A DNA stretch of 64,000 nucleotides from Variovorax sp. S12S4 (GCF_023195515.1 NZ_JALPKR020000002.1:4441001-4505000); one strand, 5' to 3'; numbered from the stretch's first letter, positions 26,747 to 35,991 are shown. The notes: a model not told the origin generated them from the letters alone. A program made the numbers and translations.

Positions 26747-27288
26747 ATCTTCTTCTGTTCCTGTGGATTGCTGCGGGACACGCACCCTGCGCCTGGCTGG
26801 TGTCCGCTGCGGGTGCCATCGCCGTTGGCGGGCCCTGGCTGTGCGCCGGCTTGCTGGGCTGGACGGCCTGGCTGCATCGCCGGGAGCGCGGCTACCTGCT
26901 GGCGGTGCTGGGCTGCGCGGCACTTGCTTCGATGCTGGCCCACGCCATTGCGGCAGAGCTGAACCTGCCGCGTCCATTCATGGTGGGCCTGAGCCCGGCG
27001 TACATCGAGCACGGCGCGCGCGGTTCGCTGCCGAGCGCGCACGCGACGGTCATGTTCACCGTTGCGCTGCTGTGCTTGCGCCGGCCTGCGTTGCGGCGCG
27101 CCGGTGCGGTGGTATTTGTGGCCGGCATACTCACCGGTTGGGCACGCATCCACGTCGGTGTTCATTTTCCCGCCGACATTCCGGCCGGGCTGCTGCTGGC
27201 CTTGGTGCTGGTGGCGGTCTTCGGCGGGCTGGAGCATGTGGGTCGGCGTGTGCGCGGTGTGCTGGAGCGCGGTTCGTCATCCGCGTGA
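26734..27288 (+). CDS. PAP2 family phosphatase (lipid phosphatase)
   Basis: A 184-residue membrane protein with five to six helices. The phosphatase signature is present: LNLPRPFM (motif 1), GSLPSAHATVMF (motif 2, PSAH in place of PSGH) and RIHVGVHFPADI (motif 3 with catalytic His and Asp). Such enzymes cleave undecaprenyl pyrophosphate or phosphatidyl groups; after ArnC/ArnT-like genes, recycling of the lipid carrier or removal of a lipid A phosphate is the likely job. Start chosen after GGGGAGGG at MEELNLLL. Confidence 0.88.
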   Translation: MEELNLLLFLWIAAGHAPCAWLVSAAGAIAVGGPWLCAGLLGWTAWLHRRERGYLLAVLGCAALASMLAHAIAAELNLPRPFMVGLSPAYIEHGARGSLPSAHATVMFTVALLCLRRPALRRAGAVVFVAGILTGWARIHVGVHFPADIPAGLLLALVLVAVFGGLEHVGRRVRGVLERGSSSA

Positions 27289-27327
27289 AACCCCCTCGTG
27301 CGACAAGCAGGCAACAGGAGAGAACGC

Positions 27328-28970
27328 ATGGCTGCAGCGAGCAAGCGACAAAAACCGCAGAAACAAGCCGCCCCTGCGCATCGAGCGGAGCGCGCCTATC
27401 AGCACGCGAAGGGCGACATGTCGAAGTCCGACAGCAAGAAGTTGGAGCGGCTGCTGCAGGAGTTGCGTCTGCGCCGCATTGCGGCCGAGCCCAAGTTTTC
27501 TGACGACGTCATCGTGTGGCCGTCGAAGAGCGCCGCGCCCGGTGGCACGGAGCTGGCGGCCCTTGGAGCCATCAACCTGGGCAATGCAGAAGAGGCGCTT
27601 GGGCAAGGAGTGCAAGGCCGCGGCGCGCCGCGGATGAATCTGGTCAAGCAACTGGACGGCGTGTCGGTGATGAAGGCCAATTCATCCGCGTTGCTGGCGA
27701 TGCGCCGGAATACGCCGGGCCTGCGGATTGCGCCTGCTGCATGGGCCTATCTCCAATACATCCGCCCGCTGGGCGACGAGCTGGAAGCCTCCGCAATCCA
27801 GGTGACCGCGGGAGCCAAGGTCAAGAGGTTCGAGCTGCGCCTTGCCGATCCCAAGGGAAACGCCGTGGTGGGCGTTCGGGTCAAGGCGCTCGTCGATTGG
27901 GACGGCGCGCACGTGCCCGCGGTCACCGACGCGCAGGGAATCGCGAGCCTGGGAATTCCGGTGCTCTACCCTCGTGTCGAGTTGATTCTGGTCGAGCCGG
28001 AACACACGCACTGGTCGGTCTTCGTGAAGGGGTTCGACCGTGTTGCCGCACCGAAGCGCCTGGATGTCCAGACCACGCCGCTGGTGCCTGACGCTTACCA
28101 ACTGCTCTCGAATTACGCGCCTTACGCCCCCAGGCGGGAGCGGGCGTCACCGTCGGCGTGATCGACAGCGGCGTCGGGCCGCACGCCGACATCGCCGTGG
28201 CGGGTGGCGGCTGCTTCGTTACCGGCGAAGACCCGGCGGATTTTCTCGACAACGGCATCGGACACGGCACGCACGTCGCGGGAATCATCGCGGGCAAGAT
28301 GGCTGGGGGCAGCGGAATCTACGGCGTGGCGCCGGCTTGCCGCCTGCTCGCGTATCGCGTGTGTCCCAAGACCGGTGAACGCGGGCGTGCCAGATCCAGC
28401 GACATTGCCAGCGCGCTCGAACGTGCGATTGCCGACGGCTGCGACATCGTCAACATCAGCATGGGCAGTCTCGAGCCGATGCCGGAGATGCCCGACATTC
28501 TTGAAAAAGCGCGCAATGCCGGCATTGCCGTGTTCGCGGCCACCGGCAACGACGGTCAGTCGCTGCTGCGCTATCCCGCCCGGTACAGCCACACGCTGGC
28601 AGTCGGCGCGCTTGGCCGCGACGGAACATTTCCGGCGGACTGCCCGGAGAGCTTTCAGGAGAGCGAAATCCGCCGCAAGAAAGAGTTTGTTGCCGAGTTT
28701 TCGAACTACGGCCTTTCGACGGATTTCATCGGCCCCGGCGTTGCCGTTTTGTCGACGTTTCCGGGCGGGCGATACGCAATGATGTCCGGCACTTCGATGG
28801 CCACGCCGTTCACATCGGGCATGGCGGCCCGTCTGTTGTCAGGGAATCCGAACCTGCTTAACATGCCCAGAGGTCCTGAAAAGGCCGACGCCATCGTCAA
28901 GATGCTGTCGCAGGCAGCCCGAAAGGTGGGCTGGTCGGCCGAGTACGAAGGGTTTGGAGTTCTGAAGTGA
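27328..28970 (+). pseudogene. Subtilisin-like (S8) serine protease, split by a one-base frameshift
   Basis: Frame 1 (ATG 27328, ribosome site AGGAG) encodes a Lys/Arg/Gln-rich start with no signal peptide, a possible inhibitor-I9-like segment (LVKQLDGVSVMK to RIAPAAWAYL) and a beta-sandwich module (RFELRLADPKGNAVVGV to LVEPEHTHWSV). Frame 2 encodes the protease core: GVIDSGVG (Asp), GHGTHVAGI (His), ATGNDG (oxyanion Asn) and SGTSMATPF (Ser). One extra C in the run 28127-28131 gives APQAGAGVTVGVIDSGVG and a 547-residue, fully equipped enzyme. Its stop overlaps the next gene (GTGA). The absence of a leader suggests it acts inside the cell, perhaps on the adjacent nuclease; that is inference. 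Confidence 0.82.
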
Positions 28971-29218
28971 CAAGCGTGGTATTGACCTACACAGGCAGTC
29001 CCGACCAGAAGTTGTCGGCCGAGGCGCGGCTGCGGCGCTGCGTGCCGGGCGTCGTCTTGACGCCGAAGACTGGCACCCTGGTAGAGGCCCAGGTCGACGA
29101 CACGCAACTCGCGGCGCTCGAGCAGAACCCCGAATGGGTGGTGACCCAATCGACGTTCGCGGAAATCCGCAAGCCTGTCTTCAATCTGAAAAACGCACGC
29201 GCCAAGCTCGGCAAATAG
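28967..29218 (+). CDS. Small protein of 83 residues, possible I9-like inhibitor or chaperone
   Basis: Starts with GTG overlapping the protease stop codon, so translation is coupled. The sequence (one Cys; SAEARLRRCVPGVVLTP, then VEAQVDDTQLAALEQNPEWVV) has the size and helix-strand-helix-strand rhythm of the I9 propeptide/inhibitor fold of subtilisins, with a basic C-terminal tail ending NARAKLGK. The resemblance is by pattern only. A role as a separate intramolecular-chaperone or inhibitor of the upstream protease is a reasonable guess; it could also be an immunity factor for the nuclease. Confidence 0.65.
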   Translation: MTSVVLTYTGSPDQKLSAEARLRRCVPGVVLTPKTGTLVEAQVDDTQLAALEQNPEWVVTQSTFAEIRKPVFNLKNARAKLGK

Positions 29219-29231
29219 TCGCAAGGCGCCA

Positions 29232-29256
29232 CGGCCGCTGTTGGCCGCTGGTTTTT
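29232..29256 (+). terminator. Small hairpin plus T5, possible attenuator before the nuclease gene
   Basis: CGGCC and GGCCG (6-nt loop) are followed after 4 nt by TTTTT, 15 nt before the nuclease start. The stem is only 5 bp, so it would be a weak terminator at best, but it lies exactly between the protease/small-protein genes and the nuclease gene. Confidence 0.3.
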
Positions 29257-29270
29257 GGAGAGGAAGTCCC

Positions 29271-30185
29271 ATGTCCGATACAGACGTCCAGGTCGTGAGC
29301 AACTCCTGGGCCGGAATTCAGCGCGTTGCCGCAACGCCCAAGCCACCGGAATTCTTCAGGGGCCGGGAAGGCTACGCGCCGGACTTTTTCGGAGACGGCA
29401 ACCGCGTGGAACTGCCTTCGATGAGCGACGCCATATCGATGGACGACATCGCCACGCTCGAAGACGGCTCCTTCGAGCTCAAGTACCAGCACTTCAGCAC
29501 GGTGCAGTGCATTTCCCGCCGCGTGCCGCTCTATTCCGCCTGCAACGTCGATGGGTCGAAGTCCAAGAACGTTCCGCGCCACGACACCTGGAACTACGAC
29601 GGCCGCATCAAGAAGGAATACCAGATGCTGCGGGAAGCCTATGGCCCCGAGCAGGACAAGAAGTTTTCCCGTGGCCACATGACGCGCCGGCAGGACCCGA
29701 ACTGGGGCTCGCTGGCCACCGCGCAGCGCGCCAACATCGACACCTTCTTTGCAACCAATGCGTGCCCGCAGTGGCAACCTTTCAATGACGGACTGTGGGG
29801 CGACCTGGAGGACTACATCCTCGCCAACGCCAAGGGCGACGACAAGCGCATCAGCGTCTTCACGGGGCCCATTCTCCGGCCGGACGATGCCGAGAGATTC
29901 GGCATCCAGATCCCGCGCGACTTCTGGAAGGTCGTCGCATTCATCAGCGAGGCGACCGGTGAGCTGAGCGCCATTGCCTACCTGATGAGCCAGGGCATCT
30001 ACCTCGATTCAGGGGTGGCGCGTGACCTGGAAGACTTCGGCACCTCGCAGCGCCCGCTGTCGTTCATCGAGGCCGAGACTGGCCTCAGGTTTGAAAGCCT
30101 CCAGGGACGCGATGTGCTCGACGGCGCGGACATCAGCTTCGTGCAGCCGATCCGCCGCTTCGCCGACACCCGGCTTCCGGGCTGA
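29271..30185 (+). CDS. DNA/RNA non-specific endonuclease (NucA/EndoG type, beta-beta-alpha metal fold)
   Basis: A 304-residue protein with ribosome site GAGAGGAAG. The catalytic core is FSRGHMTRRQDPNWG at about 138-152, with the His of the DRGH-type motif (first residue Ser here), then RANIDTFFATNACPQWQPFN with the metal-binding Asn, a LEDYILANA helix and ISVFTGPIL. Family members cut DNA and RNA without sequence preference. There is no signal peptide, so it would be toxic inside the cell unless held inactive. An N-terminal region of about 90 residues before the fold may be an inhibitory or targeting segment. It forms a run with the protease and the 83-residue gene. Confidence 0.88.
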   Translation: MSDTDVQVVSNSWAGIQRVAATPKPPEFFRGREGYAPDFFGDGNRVELPSMSDAISMDDIATLEDGSFELKYQHFSTVQCISRRVPLYSACNVDGSKSKNVPRHDTWNYDGRIKKEYQMLREAYGPEQDKKFSRGHMTRRQDPNWGSLATAQRANIDTFFATNACPQWQPFNDGLWGDLEDYILANAKGDDKRISVFTGPILRPDDAERFGIQIPRDFWKVVAFISEATGELSAIAYLMSQGIYLDSGVARDLEDFGTSQRPLSFIEAETGLRFESLQGRDVLDGADISFVQPIRRFADTRLPG

Positions 30186-30186
30186 T

Positions 30187-30711
30187 CTACGGGGTAGGGG
30201 AGGCTTGCTCCCCGGTGGTGGTGCCGATATGCCGAGCCTCGGACTCGATCACCAGGCGGTCGATGCGCTCGTCGGGCAGGTTGACCAGCAGTTCCACGTG
30301 TCTGCGAATCGCGTGCATCGTCTTCACGAAAGCCTCGGCGCCGCCGGCGTCGTCCGCTCGGGGGTCTGGATGCGACCAGTGCGCGGCGGCGGGTTGCCCG
30401 GGCCAGACCGGGCAGGTTTCGCCCGCGGCCTCGTCGCACAGCGTGACGACCAGGTCCATGTGCGGCGCCGAGGCCAGGCCGTACTCGTCCCAATTCTTGC
30501 TGCGCAACCCGTCGGTGGGCAGGCCGGCACCCTTCAGCGCTTCGATGGTGCGCGGATCGGGCTGGCCGTCTGGCGTGGGCTCGTGGCCGGCGGAATACGC
30601 GGCGAAGCGGCCCTTGCCGAGGTGGTTGAGCAGCGCCTCCGCAATCAGGCTGCGTGCCGCATTGCTGTTGCAGAGGAAGAGAACATGAACAGGGTGTGTG
30701 GAAGTGGTCAT
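30187..30711 (-). CDS. ArsC-type arsenate reductase / low-molecular-weight tyrosine phosphatase family
   Basis: A 174-residue protein with the phosphatase loop FLCNSNAARS (CX5R with Cys at about residue 14) and a second region TLCDEAAGETCPVWPG that carries the resolving cysteines of thioredoxin-coupled arsenate reductases, followed by HWSHPDPR (catalytic Asp-Pro). It would reduce arsenate to arsenite. No arsR, arsB or acr3 gene is adjacent. It ends 2 nt from the convergent nuclease gene. Start at 30711 fits the family; the longer frame is unlikely. Confidence 0.85.
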   Translation of the reverse strand: MTTSTHPVHVLFLCNSNAARSLIAEALLNHLGKGRFAAYSAGHEPTPDGQPDPRTIEALKGAGLPTDGLRSKNWDEYGLASAPHMDLVVTLCDEAAGETCPVWPGQPAAAHWSHPDPRADDAGGAEAFVKTMHAIRRHVELLVNLPDERIDRLVIESEARHIGTTTGEQASPTP

Positions 30712-31012
30712 GGTGCGTCCAGGCGGCCGCGTACAGGCGGCCTTCAAGTGGTTGGCTGCGCCATTGATCCCGACATGGATGACGTGTGTATGACGAGTGG
30801 AAGACGCGACCGATGCTTGCTCGGGAGGGAGTTTCGTTCCGTTACTCACAAGGCGCGCAGACTTGCTGCCAAGTCATCCGCTTTTCATGCCGCGGAGCCA
30901 TACTGCAGCGGATGCCTGTCGGCGCTGGTAGAGGTTGCCTTCGGCGCCCGCCACAGTGCGGGACCTCGAGCCGGCGGCATCCTCGGTTATTGCAGTCGCT
31001 TATGGAGGCGCC
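30712..31012. other. 301-bp intergenic region between divergent arsC and arginase-like genes
   Basis: Should hold the promoters of both genes. I see no clear -35/-10 pair, palindrome or small gene. Its last bases give a ribosome site (GGAGG) for the arginase-like gene. Confidence 0.4.
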
Positions 31013-31905
31013 ATGCCGACACTTCCCTATGCAATTCTCGAAGCCCCTTCCACGCTGGGCTTGGCGACGGACGGAGTGGAGCGCTTGCCCGAGCAGCTCC
31101 TGGGTCTCGGCCTTGCCGAGCGCATCCGTGCACGGCGCGCCGTGCAGTTGGCAGTGCCGCCGAAGGACCCTGTGCCCGACCCAGCGACCGGCGTCCTGAA
31201 TGCCAGGGCCATTGCGGCGTGGTCACCCCGCCTTGCCGATGCGGTGGAAGCGGTGCTCGACGCGCGCGAATTCCCGGTCGTGCTGGGCGGCGATTGCACG
31301 ATCATCCTGGGCTCGATGCTCGCGTTCCGGCGGCGCGGCCGCTACGGTTTGTTCTTCATCGACGGCAACGCCGATTTCTTTCAGCCCGAGGCGGAACCCA
31401 ATGGCGAGGGCGCCTCGATGGACCTTGCCCTCGTCACCGGCCACGGCCCCTCGCTCCTGACCGGCATTGAAGGCTGCGCTCCCTGGTCCGCCCCGAAGAC
31501 GCGGTCGCGTTCGCGTATCGCGATCACAAGGATCAGGAGGAGTACGGAAGCCAGCCGCTCCCCAAAGCGCTCATGGCGATCGACCTTCCCGCCGTGCGCG
31601 CGATGGGCATCGAGGCCGCGGCGCGCCAGGCGGTCGACCACCTGACACGCGAGGAGCTGGATGGCTTCTTCATCCACCTCGACGCCGATTGCCTCGACGA
31701 CGCCATCATGCCGGCCGTCGATTTCCGCGTGCCGGGCGGGTTGTCGTGGGACGAACTGGGGACTGCGCTTCGCGTTGCCTTGGCAAGCGGCAAGGCGGTC
31801 GGCCTCGAGGTCACCATCTACAACCCTCGCCTTGATGAAGACGGCAGCGGCGGTCGCGGCCTGGCAGACGTACTGGCCGCGGCGCTTGGAACAGCGGCGT
31901 CCTGA
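31013..31905 (+). pseudogene. Arginase/ureohydrolase-fold protein with altered metal ligands, one-base frameshift
   Basis: The first frame runs to LVTGHGPSLLTGIEG; the rest (RLRSLVRPEDAVAFAYRDH onward) is in another frame. Adding one base at 31472-31474 gives a 297-residue protein. It is clearly of the arginase superfamily: VVLGGDCTIILGS, FFIDGNADFF and FIHLDADCLDD correspond to GGDHS, DAHAD and SLDVDxxDP of arginase. However, the His of the first motif is Cys and the His of the second is Asn, so at least two manganese ligands differ. It may use another metal or catalyse another reaction, so calling it arginase would be unsafe. Confidence 0.8.
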
Positions 31906-32004
31906 ATACAGCGGACAGAAGGCCGCACCAATGAGCTTCTCGAGGATGCGACAGGTCCATCGAACGAACCTTTGGCAAGATGCGCGCAGGGGCCGGCCGG
32001 CGAA

Positions 32005-34072
32005 CTAGGGGCTGACCTGGCCAGCCATTGCCACTCTTCGTTCGAGGACGTCCAAAAGCTCCATCGGGTCGAAGGGCTTGATCAGGTGGGCGTCGAAACC
32101 TGCGGCGCGTGCCCGTGCCTTGTCGGACTCCTGGCCCCATCCAGTGGCAGCAAGCAGGAAGGCTTGCCGGCCCCACGGTGTAAGGCGCACCGCCTGGGCG
32201 ACTTCATACCCGGTGAGCTTGGGCATGCCTATGTCAAGAATCAGCACCGAAGGGCGGACCGCCTCCGCAATGGCGAGGGCTTGCGCCCCGTCGGTGGCGA
32301 CGTGCACCTGATGGCCTTCCATGCGCAGCAGTTCGGCCAGGAGCGTCACGGCACTGACGTTGTCATCGGCAATCACGATGCTTGCAGCGCGCCGCCCGCT
32401 GGTGGTGAGCACAGGAGGCGCGTTGTCCAACGCCGGTTTCAGCGGGATGCTGCCGATGGGAAGCCGCACGACGAAGCGGCTGCCTTTTCCCAGGCCCTCG
32501 CTCTCCGCCACGATGCTGCCTCCGTGTGCGGCGCAGATTGCACGCGACAGGGCGAGGCCGATGCCAAGGCCGCCCTCGGGCCGATGGAGCACGGCACCCT
32601 CCTGCGAGAACATCTCGAAGATGCGCTCGAGCGATTGCGGCGTCAGCCCCATCCCGTTGTCGCTGACCACGAACTCGCAGAACTCGCCGGCGCTCGACGC
32701 GCTCACCTGGATGCGCCCCCGCCCGGGTGTATTTGGCGGCATTCGTCAGAAGATTGGTGATGATCTGTGCGAGGCGCACCGGGTCGGCCTGGAGCGCGAG
32801 GTCGTCTTCGACCTGCAAGGTCACCGTGTGACTCCGTCTGCGCAGTTCGGGGCCTGTGTTTTGCAGCGCCAGATCGATCGCTGTACGCGCGTAGACAAGC
32901 TCCTTCTTGACTGTCATGCGGCCGGTCTTGATGCGGCTGGTGTCGAGCAGGTCGTCCAGCAGTCTCGATATCTGGACGACTTGCGTGCGGATCAGTTCGG
33001 CGGTGTTCTGCGTGGCAGGGTCAGGCGACTGCCTGAGCATCTGCGCGGCAAGGCCTATGGGCGCGAGCGGGTTGCGCAGCTCATGCGCGAGCACCGCAAG
33101 AAATTCGTCCTTTTTCTGATCGGCCTCCCGCAGATCCTGTTCCATCTGCTTTCTGGCCGTGGATTCCTGCACCACACCGAAGATGCCCGCGACAGCACCT
33201 GCATCATCGGTTTGCGGCGTTCCCCAGACCGCCAGCCACCGCGGCGGGCGGCTCCCGGCCAGGCGGTACTCCTCGCGATAGGTCATGCCGCTGCGCACGC
33301 TGGCCTGGACAGCGCCAAGCGTTCGTTCCCTGTCATCCTCATGAATGAGTTGCGCCAGTTCATGCCAGGTGATGGGGGCAACCGGAACACCGAAAAGTGC
33401 TGCCGCGCGCGGCGACAGCGAAACCACGTCCGTGGCCGCGCTCCAGCTCCAGTCGCCCATCTCCGCAGCGGCCAGCGCAATGTTCAAGCGCTCGTTGGTC
33501 AGCTGCATCGCATGGTGGGCGCGGGTGCGCTGCAGGCTCTCCCAGCATCGGCTGCAGACCAGCTGGACCAGTTCGATCTCTTGCTTGTTCCATCGTCTCG
33601 GCGTGCGCTGGTGCACGGCCATGGCCGCCACGAAGCGGCCGTCCTTGTGCAGTGGAACGCAGATCACGGCCTGGATCGCAGTGAGCCGATAGGCACTCAG
33701 ATCCATGCCCGCCGCGCGGGGATCGGTGTCGATGTCGTGGACCACGTAGGGCAGGTTGGCGCGCATGAGCTGAAGGCAATCCAGCCCGAACTGGGAGAAC
33801 GTGTAGCGGCCGACGATGGAATCGACACCCTGGCTGAAATCCCCGGTCAGCGTGAAGTGGTCCTCGTCGGCGTCGACTTCGGCGTACGCGCACCGGTTGA
33901 CCCCCAAATGCGTTCCAAGCAAACGCGCGGTGATCTGCATGACTTCCGCGGGATCGCTCAGTGGCTGCGTTGTTCTGGCGAGGCTGTCCAGAAACGCGAT
34001 CTGCGGTTCCAGGTCTGCGACGGAGTCCGCCGTCGCGTCTGATCGGGAAGGCGGGGCGGCTTCTGAACTCAC
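32005..34072 (-). pseudogene. Hybrid sensor histidine kinase/response regulator (GAF-PAS-HisKA-HATPase-REC), frameshifted
   Basis: The first frame encodes a GAF domain (about 25-165), a PAS domain (about 185-300), the dimerisation helix with LAVLAHELRNPLAPIGLAAQ near 325-345, and the ATP-binding N box ITNLLTNAAKYT. Downstream, VVSDNGMGL, GGLGIGLALSR and a receiver (IVIADDNVSA, VLILDIGMPKLTG with phospho-Asp, TGWGQ) are in another frame. Adding one C at 32722-32724 as C4 in sense terms (the GGG/CCC pair there) and one base to C5 at 32716-32720 restores KYTPGGGRI, the canonical sequence at this point, and a 689-residue protein. No transmembrane helix, so it is a cytoplasmic sensor. No output gene is obvious nearby. 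Confidence 0.8.
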
Positions 34073-34381
34073 GGCATTGTCTCTGGTGGAAGGAGGAATT
34101 CGATGGCGCCCCCTGATGGTCGACCAGCGAGTGGATCATCGTGGCTCTCTGGCCAGTGTCAGCCGAATTCGCTATTTACAAGACCTGCCAAGACCTCGAC
34201 CGCCTTCCGTGACTCACGATTTCTGTATGGCCATGTGTCGGATGGCGATCCGGATACATGAGCGTCCAAATTCCCGGGTCCACGACACTTCGGAGATACA
34301 AGCCGTCGATTCAATCCACTCATCGCATAAGACCCGGGAGAGACCGGTTCAGTCGATGTACCGCTCTCTCTCCCAAGCTTC
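34073..34381. other. 309-bp intergenic region between hybrid kinase and DUF6130-like gene
   Basis: Expected to carry divergent promoters. It is less GC-rich than the genes around it, but I see no convincing promoter pair, repeat or small gene. Confidence 0.4.
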
Positions 34382-34852
34382 ATGAAACTGTCCCTCTTTG
34401 CCGCCGCAGCGCTTGCCGCGCTCACCCTGACTTCCGTCCATGCAGGGGGCGAGACCGCGACGGACCTCGGGCGCCCCGCGCCGACCCTTCCGATCGCGTC
34501 GGAGTCGCTAGCAAAGCTGGTCGTGTACCCGCCGTTGCCCGAGGCACTGGCGCGGGGAGTCGTGATCATTCAGTACCGGACCGAGAACGTGCGCGTCATC
34601 CCGGTGTTCGGCGAGGGCGCACGCGGCGTGTCGCCGCGTGTCGGCCACCTTCATGTGACGGTCGATGACCGGCCGGGCACCTGGGCGCACACCAGTGCGG
34701 ACCCGATCATCGTCGTCGGGCTCACACCCGGCGTGCACAAGATGCTGATCGAGGTCGCAGACCCGACGCACAAGATTCTGACCAGCGCGACCGTTTTGGT
34801 AACGGTTCCCGAACGGCCGGCTTCAGCAGCGCCCCAGGCCCACGCGCATTGA
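34382..34852 (+). CDS. Exported DUF6130-like protein
   Basis: A 156-residue protein with a Sec signal peptide ([22 protein letters not shown]). The conserved segment [47 protein letters not shown] is, from memory, the hallmark of DUF6130, a small beta-sandwich family of unknown function with conserved His residues that could bind metal. The tail is Pro/Ala/His-rich (QAHAH). No ribosome site is obvious and no operon partner is present. Confidence 0.75.
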   Translation: MKLSLFAAAALAALTLTSVHAGGETATDLGRPAPTLPIASESLAKLVVYPPLPEALARGVVIIQYRTENVRVIPVFGEGARGVSPRVGHLHVTVDDRPGTWAHTSADPIIVVGLTPGVHKMLIEVADPTHKILTSATVLVTVPERPASAAPQAHAH

Positions 34853-34924
34853 GGCTGTTGCCTCGGTTCCGAACAGCGCCCGCGAGTGCGGCCGAGCCGC
34901 TTTGGCTAAAGAGAGGAGGGAGAT

Positions 34925-35001
34925 TGGCCTGCCCGGAGGGGATCGAACCCCCGACAACCTGCTTAGAAGGCAGGTGCTCTATCCAACTGAGCTACGGGCA
35001 G
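34925..35001 (-). tRNA. tRNA-Arg (anticodon TCT)
   Basis: Perfect cloverleaf on the minus strand: 7-bp acceptor CTGCCCG/CGGGCAG, D arm GCTC...GAGC, anticodon stem CCTGC/GCAGG with loop CTTCTAA giving anticodon TCT (reads AGA), T arm with GTTCGATC, discriminator G and encoded CCA. It is 45 nt downstream of tRNA-Pro. Confidence 0.97.
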
Positions 35002-35046
35002 ATTCCGGGCCGGACAGAAGCAAAAACGAAAGATACAGAAGAAACT

Positions 35047-35123
<77 letters not shown>

Positions 35124-35134
35124 ACAAGCCTTCC

Positions 35135-35140
35135 ATTCTA
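35135..35140 (-). promoter_or_regulatory. Probable -10 box of the tRNA-Pro/tRNA-Arg unit
   Basis: TAGAAT on the minus strand, 12 nt before the first base of tRNA-Pro, is a good -10 hexamer. The -35 region would lie within the end of the upstream GST gene; I do not see a strong match. Confidence 0.5.
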
Positions 35141-35158
35141 GCTTGAATATCGGGGCTC

Positions 35159-35863
35159 TCAGCGCTTCTCGTACTGAGTCTTGCCGAAAAGAATCTCGCG
35201 TTCCTTGTCGCCGGTGATCGGCTGGCGCAAATCGGCCAGCACTTTCACGCCGCGCTGCACGGCGGGCCGTGCGGCAATCGCGTCGAACCAGGCCTTCAGG
35301 TGTGGGTAGTCGGTGAGGGTGATGCCCTGTTTGTCCCAGCTGCGCAGCCACGGGAAGATGGCGATGTCGGCAATCGAATAGGTCTTGCCGGCAATGAACT
35401 TGTTCTTCGACAGCTGCTTGTCGATCACGCCGTAGAGCCGCTTGGCTTCGTTGCTGTAGCGCTCGATGGCGTAGCTGATCTTTTCAGGCGCATACATGCG
35501 AAAGTGATGCGCCTGGCCGAGCATGGGCCCCACGCCGCCCATCTGGAACATGAGCCACTGCAGCACGTCGTAGCGTTCGCGGTCGGTCTTGGGCAGCAGC
35601 TTGCCGGTCTTGCCCGCCAGGTACACAAGGATGGCGCCCGATTCGAAAAGCGAGATCGGCTTGCCGTCCGGCCCGTCCGGGTCGGTAATGGCGGGAATCT
35701 TGTTGTTCGGGCTGATCTGCAGGAAGTCGGGCGCGAACTGGTCGCCTTTGCCGATGTTGATCGGGCGGGCGTTGTACGGCAGGCCGCACTCCTCCAGCAT
35801 GATGTGAATCTTGTGGCCGTTGGGCGTGGGCCAGGAATAAACCTCGATGGGCGATGCGGGCAT
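35159..35863 (-). CDS. YfcG-type glutathione S-transferase / disulfide-bond oxidoreductase
   Basis: A 234-residue protein very like the Nu-class GSTs YfcG/Ygh[22 protein letters not shown] at the N-terminus (Thr and Asn that hold glutathione thiolate), [25 protein letters not shown] with cis-Pro, [13 protein letters not shown] with Glu-Ser, and [17 protein letters not shown] in the helical domain. These enzymes reduce disulfides using two glutathiones. Start set at MPASPIEV; a longer frame to 35938 is unlikely. It lies just upstream of the two tRNA genes on the same strand. Confidence 0.92.
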   Translation of the reverse strand: MPASPIEVYSWPTPNGHKIHIMLEECGLPYNARPINIGKGDQFAPDFLQISPNNKIPAITDPDGPDGKPISLFESGAILVYLAGKTGKLLPKTDRERYDVLQWLMFQMGGVGPMLGQAHHFRMYAPEKISYAIERYSNEAKRLYGVIDKQLSKNKFIAGKTYSIADIAIFPWLRSWDKQGITLTDYPHLKAWFDAIAARPAVQRGVKVLADLRQPITGDKEREILFGKTQYEKR

Positions 35864-35991
35864 GTCTAGCGCTCCGATATGCGGGTTGTGATTTGCGGGT
35901 TGTGATTCGAGGCAGGCAGCATATACGCGGCCATTCAAATGCGTGCAGCGCCGGGAATTGCAGCGCGCCGCGCACCGCGTTGCGAAGCCGA

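Noticed and set aside
25197..27503. The full 768-codon frame of the ArnT-like gene as one protein
   Set aside because: Its last 250 codons run through the well-supported PAP2 gene in another frame and have Arg/Cys/Gly-rich shadow composition; a G5 deletion explains it.
27328..30185. A mobile or phage origin for the protease-nuclease cassette
   Set aside because: GC content and codon use look like those of the neighbours, and no transposase, integrase or repeats flank it.
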